Virus record (IMG/VR): IMGVR_UViG_3300036907_000061
Span: 1-64,000 of that record
From: a virus
Reading direction: 5' to 3' (one strand)
Length of the DNA stretch: 64,000 nt
Shown: positions 58,264-64,000 of the stretch, piece after piece
How positions within the stretch are numbered: position 1 is the stretch's first letter
How the letters are laid out: each line of letters opens with the position of its first letter
Translations under genes and position numbers: made by a program
Notes under the pieces: generated by a model
Database searches by the model: none
What the model was told of the DNA's origin: nothing
What the model saw: the letters and a program-made list of their open reading frames with translations, nothing else

Positions 58264-58325
58264 AAACCACCGAATTCGGCAAGCAGAAGATACACAAACT
58301 CTGGATTACCATTATCCCATTATGA
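58260..58325 (+). CDS. Micro-ORF, 21 residues
   Basis: MKTTEFGKQKIHKLWITIIPL starts within the previous stop (ATGA) and stops within the next ATG (ATGA). It could be a coupling peptide that keeps ribosomes on the mRNA. Only the overlaps support it. Confidence 0.3.
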   Translation: MKTTEFGKQKIHKLWITIIPL

Positions 58326-58696
58326 CCCACAACTCAATTCGATGCATATCGCCCTACAAGTGGAACGGCTTGTGGGTGTTCGACGACCCCAACACCGGAC
58401 TGGAGAGGGAGGCTTTCGTGGCGGGGGCAGATGTCATCATAGACCAGGCAACTGCACACATCCGGGACGCGGCCAATGGATTCATTCTACTTTTCTCTGA
58501 TAATCCCTTCCCCAACCACCAGGTCAGATTGGATTTGGTGGAGACACTCAAGTCTGACGATCCCGGGGAGATTGGCATGTGTGGCAGCACTTACCAGTGC
58601 CAATCCCTTGGTCTAACCGGATGGCTTTGTCCGTCCCTGTATCTTTACTTTGCCAGCATACCGCAACACATATACACGCAATTCAAATCAATTTAA
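58322..58696 (+). CDS. DUF6717-like protein
   Basis: The protein has 124 residues. ISPYKWNGLWVFDDPNTGLEREAFVAGAD, FSDNPFPNHQVRLDLVE and GLTGWLCPSLYLYF match DUF6717. Companion of DUF6876-type genes in mobile elements; function unknown. Confidence 0.65.
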   Translation: MTHNSIRCISPYKWNGLWVFDDPNTGLEREAFVAGADVIIDQATAHIRDAANGFILLFSDNPFPNHQVRLDLVETLKSDDPGEIGMCGSTYQCQSLGLTGWLCPSLYLYFASIPQHIYTQFKSI

Positions 58697-58706
58697 GGAG
58701 TCGGGC

Positions 58707-58895
58707 ATGGACACGGACGCCAAATCCAATCAGGATACATTGCACAACTGTCCGAAATGTTCATGTCCGATTTCCTTTTCTGAACACTGCCCGGTATGTC
58801 TGGGAATGGAAAGGGTTGAGATAGCGAGAATGGTTTTCAAATCCCTTCGCCGAGTTGGAGGCATGGTGCACCTGGAAAGAAGCTGTCCGGATTGA
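58707..58895 (+). CDS. Zinc-ribbon small protein
   Basis: Start MDTDAKSNQDTLHNCPKC at 58707 behind TAAGGAG, one of the better Shine-Dalgarno sites here. CPKCSCPISFSEHCPVC holds two CxxC pairs. 62 residues, ending HLERSCPD. Likely a metal-binding adaptor. Confidence 0.55.
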   Translation: MDTDAKSNQDTLHNCPKCSCPISFSEHCPVCLGMERVEIARMVFKSLRRVGGMVHLERSCPD

Positions 58896-58897
58896 TT

Positions 58898-58962
58898 TCG
58901 CCTTCTGTCTTATGGGCAGACGGCGTGGTCAAGCTTGACCTCACGCCAAACCCCGGTTGACA
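58898..58962 (+). promoter_or_regulatory. Hairpin pair and -35-like box before the ubiquitin-like operon
   Basis: Two adjacent hairpins can be drawn: CGCC-TCTG/CAGA-GGCG (about 58900-58925) and GGCGTG-GTCAAG/CTTGAC-CTCACGCC (about 58922-58947). TTGACA follows at 58957-58962, with only a weak -10 (TACTGT) downstream. This may be a terminator for the upstream genes plus a promoter for the operon. Confidence 0.35.
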
Positions 58963-58993
58963 GGGTAAATGACAGATTACTGTCGCAACACAA

Positions 58994-59236
58994 ATGAAAG
59001 ACAAAACAATGATCCGCATCGTATGCACATTCGGCGTTGCCGAAACAACCACCCACGAGTGCCCGCAAGGCACCACCATCGGCGAACTCAAGGCCGACTC
59101 TTCGCTGAAAGCCCGCCTGGGCTACGGTGACAACGTGAAATGCCTCATCAACGGCGTTTCGATAGATGACGACGCCGAAGTTCCCGCCGGGGCCACTGTC
59201 CGTTTCGAGACCGCGGCCAACCAGAAGGCGGCGTAA
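58994..59236 (+). CDS. Beta-grasp ubiquitin-like protein (PRTRC-C/ThiS-MoaD type)
   Basis: The protein has 80 residues. The order is beta hairpin (MIRIVCTFG, THECPQG), helix (TIGELKADSSLKARLG), then strands (DNVKCLINGVSIDDDAEVPAGATVRFE), the beta-grasp layout of ThiS, MoaD and PRTRC protein C. It ends AANQKAA with no terminal diglycine. A start at 59009 (MIRIV) would remove five residues. It is the first gene of an operon with an E2-like, an E1-like and a JAMM gene, so it is the probable modifier of that system. No attachment targets can be deduced. Confidence 0.7.
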   Translation: MKDKTMIRIVCTFGVAETTTHECPQGTTIGELKADSSLKARLGYGDNVKCLINGVSIDDDAEVPAGATVRFETAANQKAA

Positions 59237-59296
59237 GCCGTTCTTGGCAACAACCCAAAGAGGGGGGATAGAAATATCCTCCCTCTCCCTTAATTT

Positions 59297-59992
59297 ATGT
59301 CACAACGATACTTCAGGCTGGACCTGGACGGAACGGTCACCGATGTCACCCTCTCCGAGAACAAACTTGAAGTGGGAGAGGATTTGATTTCCAACATTGG
59401 CGGATCGATTGTTAGAAAATGCCTTAATGTCTTTCAAATAAAGGACCATGCACCCACCAGCATGGTTATAACATCGGAAAAGGTCTGCGCCACCACAATC
59501 ATCTCGGAAATTCCCATCACTGCTCCGTTCATCATGTCCGGAGACGCCCTGGTTCCGGTCTTTTCATCCGACGCAGACCCTGTTTTTACAATGGTTTGGA
59601 AAGTTCCGGGGGACATGATTCTGGCATTCATGGTTGAATGCTTCCGAGAGTCAAACCGATGGTATGCGGCACACAATCACCTGATTGCATTTGATGGCGA
59701 AAAAGCCGCCTATCGCATTCCATTGTCCAACATATACGATGACGGAAAATTATGCAATGGAGAGTTCAATTCAACGGGTAAAACGATCCAGGAAAGCGTG
59801 TCCAAAGCCCTGGACCAATTCTGCAAATCCCAATGGAACCAGGATTTGGACCGAACCCCGTCCCAATCGCAGGCCATGTTCCGGTTCAAACCCACCGACG
59901 CTGGATTTGATCAACTGCCCCCACTCCAGAAGGACTGGAGATTACTGTGCCAGAAAATCGGAACCGAATCACTTCCGCTATTCCTGTTCTAA
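59297..59992 (+). CDS. E2-like protein (PRTRC-B / Prok-E2 family D type)
   Basis: The protein has 231 residues, close to the length of PRTRC protein B. The hallmark is AAYRIPLSNIYDDGKLCNGEF, where N145, G150 and C153-x-G155 match the conserved motif I know from PRTRC-B, with C153 the candidate thioester cysteine. An N-terminal beta-rich half (LDLDGTVTDVTLSENKLEVG) and a helical C-terminal half surround it. It starts 60 nt after the ubiquitin-like gene and would accept the modifier from the E1-like enzyme two genes on. Direct proof of E2 activity is lacking. Confidence 0.65.
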   Translation: MSQRYFRLDLDGTVTDVTLSENKLEVGEDLISNIGGSIVRKCLNVFQIKDHAPTSMVITSEKVCATTIISEIPITAPFIMSGDALVPVFSSDADPVFTMVWKVPGDMILAFMVECFRESNRWYAAHNHLIAFDGEKAAYRIPLSNIYDDGKLCNGEFNSTGKTIQESVSKALDQFCKSQWNQDLDRTPSQSQAMFRFKPTDAGFDQLPPLQKDWRLLCQKIGTESLPLFLF

Positions 59993-59994
59993 AC

Positions 59995-60804
59995 ATGAAA
60001 CCAAATCCCGCAGATTTTACCATCTTGAATATCAATGCAGAACGGGGGACGATCCGATCCCTACCCCATCCAACTCTTGGATATATTCACGAATTGGAAC
60101 GTGATCCCCATCTGTGGATTCACGCTGAGAGCAATCAGGGAGGGAATGGGTACACCGACGAAATCGATGAGGCGGGATGGTTTACTGCTGCAAGCGTTCA
60201 TGAATTATATATTGGGGACGGTGCTCAATTCTGGGTTCCCAGTAATCCATTTGTTATCAAAGCGGAAAAATCAGCCCCATCCGGCCCATCCAGACGGTGT
60301 TTTATCGTTGAACCATCACGTCCAAACCAATCATTTTACTGGCTGAGGGGTGAAAATGGAATGAGCTTTGGGTATACCGCCAACCGGGTGACTGCCGGAA
60401 TATGGACCTTGCAGGAGGCGATGGAAAAATCATTGGGTGTCCAGTGTGAATTTTGGATTATCAATGATCGAAAATTCGAGCCCAAATCACCCACCCACCA
60501 CCTCGTCCACCTGCTCACAACCTGCAAGAATAGTCCCGAGGAGGTTGATTGGCGCAAGATTCTTTCCATGGATTTTGCCAGCATGACGTCCCGGAATATA
60601 TCTCCCATAAGCGACAAATGCGATTCAGCAGTCATGGCTGGATTGCTGGCTTATTCCGATAGGGCAAGAGACTTGCTGTCGTATGATGATTTCGTTGAGT
60701 TTCACATGATCTTATCAAGAGCCTGTGACCGGTACAAGTCAAAGGTGAAGGAAAATAACCTTCCCAAGACTGCAAGCAAGATAGTGTCGGCATTATTAAA
60801 ATAA
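59995..60804 (+). CDS. Unknown component of the ubiquitin-like operon (269 residues)
   Basis: The ATG at 59995 (MKPNPADFTILNINAE), 2 nt after the E2-like stop, is preferred over a frame extending upstream. The protein is alpha/beta, with WFTAASVHELYIGDGAQFWVP, GYTANRVTAGIWTLQEAMEKS and a helical C-terminus. No known domain was recognised. Its position between E2-like and E1-like genes with almost no spacing suggests it works in the conjugation pathway, for example as an adaptor or substrate-recognition factor. It could correspond to PRTRC protein F or a new component. Confidence 0.55.
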   Translation: MKPNPADFTILNINAERGTIRSLPHPTLGYIHELERDPHLWIHAESNQGGNGYTDEIDEAGWFTAASVHELYIGDGAQFWVPSNPFVIKAEKSAPSGPSRRCFIVEPSRPNQSFYWLRGENGMSFGYTANRVTAGIWTLQEAMEKSLGVQCEFWIINDRKFEPKSPTHHLVHLLTTCKNSPEEVDWRKILSMDFASMTSRNISPISDKCDSAVMAGLLAYSDRARDLLSYDDFVEFHMILSRACDRYKSKVKENNLPKTASKIVSALLK

Positions 60805-60805
60805 T

Positions 60806-61468
60806 ATGGCAAGAATATTCATCATTGGATGCGGCGGAGTGGGCTCATGGCTCGCTCCGGCAATCTGCCTGCTGGCGGGCAGGAGAAACGTAACCCTGGT
60901 TGACGGAGATTCTCTGGAGGACAAGAATCTGGACCGTCAATTATTCTCCGAGGACGATATCGGGAGAAACAAGGCCGAGGCCCTTGCGGAAAAATACCAA
61001 TGCGAGCACATACCCTCGTTTTATGAGGAGGGCCTGGTCCGGCATAAGGATTCTGACTGGCTGCTGGTTGGGGTGGACAACAATGCCGGAAGACTCTCAT
61101 GTTTAAAGTCGTGCGACGACTTCGGGTGTCAGGCCATATTTGGGGCCAATGAAACCCACTCCTCCGAGGCATACTATTATCGAAAAGACTGGTCCGGAAC
61201 CAGGCTGGACCCCAGAATTTACTACCCGGAGATTCTCAAACCTGGCTCCGACCCCAGGGTCAGGTCCATTGGGTGTACCGGGGAGGCGCAAAAGGACAAT
61301 CCCCAACTGGTATCCTCCAACGTGTCGGCCAATTCCCTTATGCAAAGCCTGTATGTGGTCTGGGGCATGGAGGCTCCCAAGTTATCAGCCGATATCATTC
61401 CCTTTCTGCCTTTCAGAAGAATCATCAACCTGTCTGCCATGTCGGAAATTAAAGTAGGACAAGCATGA
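60806..61468 (+). CDS. ThiF/E1-like adenylating enzyme
   Basis: The protein has 220 residues. The nucleotide-binding loop IIGCGGVGSW is at residues 6-15, D33/D35 follow (TLVDGD), and NLDRQ (41-45) supplies the asparagine and arginine-finger positions of E1-type enzymes. K56 (RNKAEAL) and D91 (GVDNNAGR) complete the adenylation site. SIGCTGE holds C157, a candidate thioester cysteine. This is the PRTRC/ThiF arrangement without extra domains. It would activate the modifier protein and pass it to the E2-like protein. Confidence 0.8.
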   Translation: MARIFIIGCGGVGSWLAPAICLLAGRRNVTLVDGDSLEDKNLDRQLFSEDDIGRNKAEALAEKYQCEHIPSFYEEGLVRHKDSDWLLVGVDNNAGRLSCLKSCDDFGCQAIFGANETHSSEAYYYRKDWSGTRLDPRIYYPEILKPGSDPRVRSIGCTGEAQKDNPQLVSSNVSANSLMQSLYVVWGMEAPKLSADIIPFLPFRRIINLSAMSEIKVGQA

Positions 61469-62544
61469 AACAAAACACAAGATTCAAGGATTGGAAAAAA
61501 TTCGAGGCGGCAGACCCCGCCTTGAAGTCCATGGACCCGAAGCTTGAATCCATTGTCATAAACAACCATCAAACCCAGGAGGATGGCGTATTTTATTCCT
61601 CCAAGGCTTCCGGAAAATATAACAAGACCGAAAAGGGCGCGGAGCGGATTTCCCTGGAAGAGGCCCTGAAAGTTTGCGCCGACAGGTCGGCCACCCACAT
61701 ATGGGTTGAGGTGTGTTTTATTTACAGTAGAATAAAATGCTCAGCTCTATCAGAATGGATTTCCCGACCGCCAAACATTGAAGGATGCCTGGTATTGTGC
61801 ATGCCCCGCGAGGTGTTCTACACCCGAAGTGGTTCTGGTGGTTTTTTGTCCACCACTGACGACATCCAACTGGCCGGTAGGTGGAACGCAACTCATCCCA
61901 CCATATTAAATACAGCAGGCAATAGAAGTATGGAGATTTGGATTCCATCGGAAGAGAAAATACCCGACGGCAAGACCAGGATGTGCTCCATGGAGAAAAT
62001 GTTGAGCGGCAGTCTGATTGATTTGATCAAGTCCGCGCCCAAAAATCCCGTGGTCAGGTCCATCGTGCTTCAAAAGATGAAGAAGTCCCCCCCGGACGCA
62101 TGCGACACTTTTGAAAAGATCAAGGACTGGATTGAGTTCAATTTCGCCGCTTACGAATGGGCCCCCAATCCCAAGAGTGGTCGGGGGGTGAACTTTACCA
62201 TTGAGGGTTCGGATCGGGAAACGGGTTCTTGCAGCTATGCATGCCACCGATTTGGGAATGTGGAGGAGACGATTTCCGAGGATGACATTTTAGCGGAGGC
62301 CCAACGGGCGCTTGCGGAGGGCTCAATGGAAAGCTTCATAGATTCCATACATGAAACACTGCGGGAGCGAGCCGCGTCCAACATGGAATGCGGGGGAGGG
62401 GAGGATTATGAATATGATGATTACGAAGGAAATGCTTCGGATGGATTGGAAATTGATTTGAATATCTCTGTGGTAAAAGATAAAATAACCGGATTCCTGC
62501 AAACATATCATCGGGACATCCTCAATCAACTGAAAGAACTATGA
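61465..62544 (+). CDS. Unknown component of the ubiquitin-like operon (359 residues)
   Basis: Starts by a 4-nt overlap with the E1-like gene (ATGA) and overlaps the JAMM gene in the same way. Residues 1-110 are helical and charged, 110-230 alpha/beta (MEIWIPSEEKIPDGKTRM), then helices, and an acidic segment (GGGEDYEYDDYEGN) near residue 310 before a final helix. No domain recognised. A PRTRC-F-like role, a target-binding subunit or an E2/E3-type helper are possibilities; the tight coupling argues for a shared pathway. Confidence 0.55.
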   Translation: MKQNTRFKDWKKFEAADPALKSMDPKLESIVINNHQTQEDGVFYSSKASGKYNKTEKGAERISLEEALKVCADRSATHIWVEVCFIYSRIKCSALSEWISRPPNIEGCLVLCMPREVFYTRSGSGGFLSTTDDIQLAGRWNATHPTILNTAGNRSMEIWIPSEEKIPDGKTRMCSMEKMLSGSLIDLIKSAPKNPVVRSIVLQKMKKSPPDACDTFEKIKDWIEFNFAAYEWAPNPKSGRGVNFTIEGSDRETGSCSYACHRFGNVEETISEDDILAEAQRALAEGSMESFIDSIHETLRERAASNMECGGGEDYEYDDYEGNASDGLEIDLNISVVKDKITGFLQTYHRDILNQLKEL

Positions 62545-63776
62545 ACCTGGTCAAAACCGAAATAACCCATCTGATAAGAAACAAGGAGGCCGCCGGGATA
62601 CTCCAGTTCAAGGGGGAGTATAAAGTAACCGAGGCCAAAGGGGAGCTGACCTATGCCGGTCCCAAGATTCCCCCCGGCGAATGGAACAAGATACTTTCAT
62701 TCTTAAAGTGGGTGTATGACACCACCCAGAGCGAGGCCCAGGTCAGGCTGTATCTCAACACCAAGACCAATGTGTGGGCGGCGTGGGCCTATCCCCAGGA
62801 AGCCAACACCGGAATGACCGCCAAGGAGATTGCCAATGAGGCGGCCAACGCCCAAAGGGCTCAGTTCAAAGATGATGCGGGGTGGATATATTTCGGAACC
62901 GTGCACTCTCATTGCGCCTGTTCAGCATTCCAGTCCAGCACGGACGAGTCCAATGAGAAGGACCAGGACGGAATCCATATCACCATTGGATATCTGGACA
63001 AGACGGTGTATGACTTTCACGCCAGGCTCTATTTCGGAAAGGACCAGTTTACCCCAGATATGTCTGTTTTCTGGGAAACGGGGGATGTCATGAGCGGAGT
63101 GCCGGATGTTGTAAGGGACATGATCCCGGACGGATGGCAGGACAAACTGGCAAGGATGCAAATGGTGGTTCCACCATCCGAACCATCTTTCCCGGAACCA
63201 TGGAAGGAAAATGTGGTGGATGTAAGGCCGCAATGGCAGAAAAACGACCGGGCCTGGGATGAGGATAACAGGCAGGGATGGAATGGTCGTTCCAACATCA
63301 TCCACATCGATGGCAAGCCCAACCGCTGGGATGAGTCCACACACCGGTATATTGAACAGGAGTGGGACCAGTTCAAATCGCAGTACGTGCCGTTGGGTTC
63401 GGCATCAAACAAAGTTCCCGAACCCTCCTCCAATCCGGCGTGGTCAAAACAAAGAAGGAAGAAGGGAAACAGGGACAAGCTTATGCCAATTGACGTCCGC
63501 AAACAGGAAGCTTGTGATGAACTTTTCAAGATGGCCAATGAGCTGGGAGCGGAAGAGGCCGATATCATGCTGGAGTCCCAAGGCCTGGCCGATTGTCCTC
63601 TGGCCTGCGCCCTGGTAAAGGTGTTAAAGGATTACGATTTGGTTCCATCCGACATGGTTGACCAGATTGAGTGGGAGTTCAAATTTGACAAGAACACAGG
63701 AGCTCTCAAAGACCCGGTCCTGGAATATGACAAGTCCACCAACCAGTCAGAATTCGAGTCCGGTTTTCCGAATTGA
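62541..63776 (+). CDS. JAMM/JAB metallopeptidase (PRTRC-A type) with long C-terminal extension
   Basis: The protein has 411 residues. Residues 122-135 are HSHCACSAFQSSTD, which fits H-x-H-x7-S-x2-D of JAMM deubiquitinase-type peptidases; FGTV before it and a GYLD strand after it complete the fold. PRTRC-A proteins are shorter; the last 200 residues here are Trp/Asn/Asp-rich and then helical, with no match. The enzyme would cut the modifier from targets or mature its C-terminus. Zn-binding residues look intact. Confidence 0.75.
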   Translation: MNLVKTEITHLIRNKEAAGILQFKGEYKVTEAKGELTYAGPKIPPGEWNKILSFLKWVYDTTQSEAQVRLYLNTKTNVWAAWAYPQEANTGMTAKEIANEAANAQRAQFKDDAGWIYFGTVHSHCACSAFQSSTDESNEKDQDGIHITIGYLDKTVYDFHARLYFGKDQFTPDMSVFWETGDVMSGVPDVVRDMIPDGWQDKLARMQMVVPPSEPSFPEPWKENVVDVRPQWQKNDRAWDEDNRQGWNGRSNIIHIDGKPNRWDESTHRYIEQEWDQFKSQYVPLGSASNKVPEPSSNPAWSKQRRKKGNRDKLMPIDVRKQEACDELFKMANELGAEEADIMLESQGLADCPLACALVKVLKDYDLVPSDMVDQIEWEFKFDKNTGALKDPVLEYDKSTNQSEFESGFPN

Positions 63777-63779
63777 TTT

Positions 63780-64000
63780 ATGAAAATACCAACAATAAAA
63801 TTAAAACTCAGAGCTGGCAATGGTCTGTATGCATATAGACAAGGAAGAGCGATCATACTGTGCCATAGATTTGTGGAAGAAACCATCGGAACAACACCAC
63901 CAATCATAACGGTAACAACAAGTCTAAAGAAGCCTAAATACAAAAAGGCAAGATTTATCAAGCTGGGTTCTTTGTATGGCAAGTTTTCCCATTGGCAAGG
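63780..64000 (+). CDS. Unknown basic protein, C-terminally incomplete in window
   Basis: Starts MKIPTIKLKLRAGNGLYAY 4 nt after the JAMM gene stop. The first 73 residues are basic and beta-rich (IILCHRFVEETIGTTPPIITVTT, KKPKYKKARFIKLGSLYG). The end lies beyond the window. It may belong to the same operon, but no function is visible. Confidence 0.5.
   Translation, partial: MKIPTIKLKLRAGNGLYAYRQGRAIILCHRFVEETIGTTPPIITVTTSLKKPKYKKARFIKLGSLYGKFSHWQ

Noticed and set aside
1-64000. CRISPR array, integrase, ParB or ParM genes
   Set aside because: No set of regularly spaced repeats was seen. No tyrosine or serine recombinase signature, ParB box or actin-like ATPase was recognised, so the PRTRC resemblance at the right end lacks its usual partition partner in this window.

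Overview
The window is a contiguous piece of a tailed double-stranded DNA phage genome, open at both ends. It has two divergent halves. Everything from about 37.24 kb leftwards is on the minus strand and encodes virion and packaging proteins. Nearly everything from 37.5 kb rightwards is on the plus strand and encodes replication, recombination, nucleotide and accessory functions. No tape-measure, sheath or baseplate genes are visible, while internal-virion-like proteins and a giant polyvalent protein are, so a podovirus-like particle is likely (inference). No integrase, RNA polymerase, endolysin or integron integrase was recognised. Many late proteins have Sec signal peptides and Asn/Thr/Gly-rich mature parts, and Shine-Dalgarno sequences are often weak or missing behind A-rich leaders. 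This suggests a Gram-negative host with weak SD usage, possibly Verrucomicrobia or a relative; that is an inference only.

Late half, in transcription order from 37.24 kb leftwards: two paralogous beta-rich proteins, small membrane proteins, an outer-membrane-barrel-like secreted protein, a DUF1353 protein, the small and large terminase candidates, small HTH and acidic proteins, a phage GroES, portal, scaffold and (behind its own promoter) major capsid candidate. Then come secreted small proteins, an adaptor-like protein, a collagen-like protein, a BNR/sialidase-like protein, a beta-helix plus LamG protein, an FN3 protein, a membrane coiled-coil protein, a 985-residue structural protein, a fibre-like protein, a cupin, two internal-virion-like proteins, and a giant polyvalent protein with a histidine-phosphatase domain and an HExxH zincin motif that runs off the left edge.

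Early half: a strong extended -10 promoter, a structured leader and inverted-repeat operators precede a replication-initiator-like gene. After it come a primase-helicase, SWIM protein, PD-(D/E)XK nuclease, SSB-like protein, a recombinase-like protein and a Cas4/RecB-like exonuclease. An MT-A70 adenine methyltransferase gene is split by a 1,667-bp insert with the hallmarks of three integron gene cassettes, one of which encodes a C5-cytosine methyltransferase with a second recognisable reading frame overlapping it. Small phage genes follow, with a metallophosphoesterase and a DUF4406-DUF5664 protein. A minus-strand replication-like gene faces a roughly 1.2-kb gene-free region with operator, iteron-like repeats and a large apparently structured RNA. 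Further right are two tRNA-like sequences and a perfect 389-bp duplication of a DUF6948 gene, each copy followed by a different glycine-dipeptide repeat gene.

The right end, 58.99-63.78 kb, is the most unusual part. It is a compact operon encoding a beta-grasp ubiquitin-like protein, an E2-like protein of the PRTRC-B type, an unknown protein, a ThiF/E1-like enzyme, a second unknown protein and a JAMM/JAB metallopeptidase. This is a phage-borne ubiquitin-like conjugation module related to PRTRC cassettes, without a ParB gene in the window.
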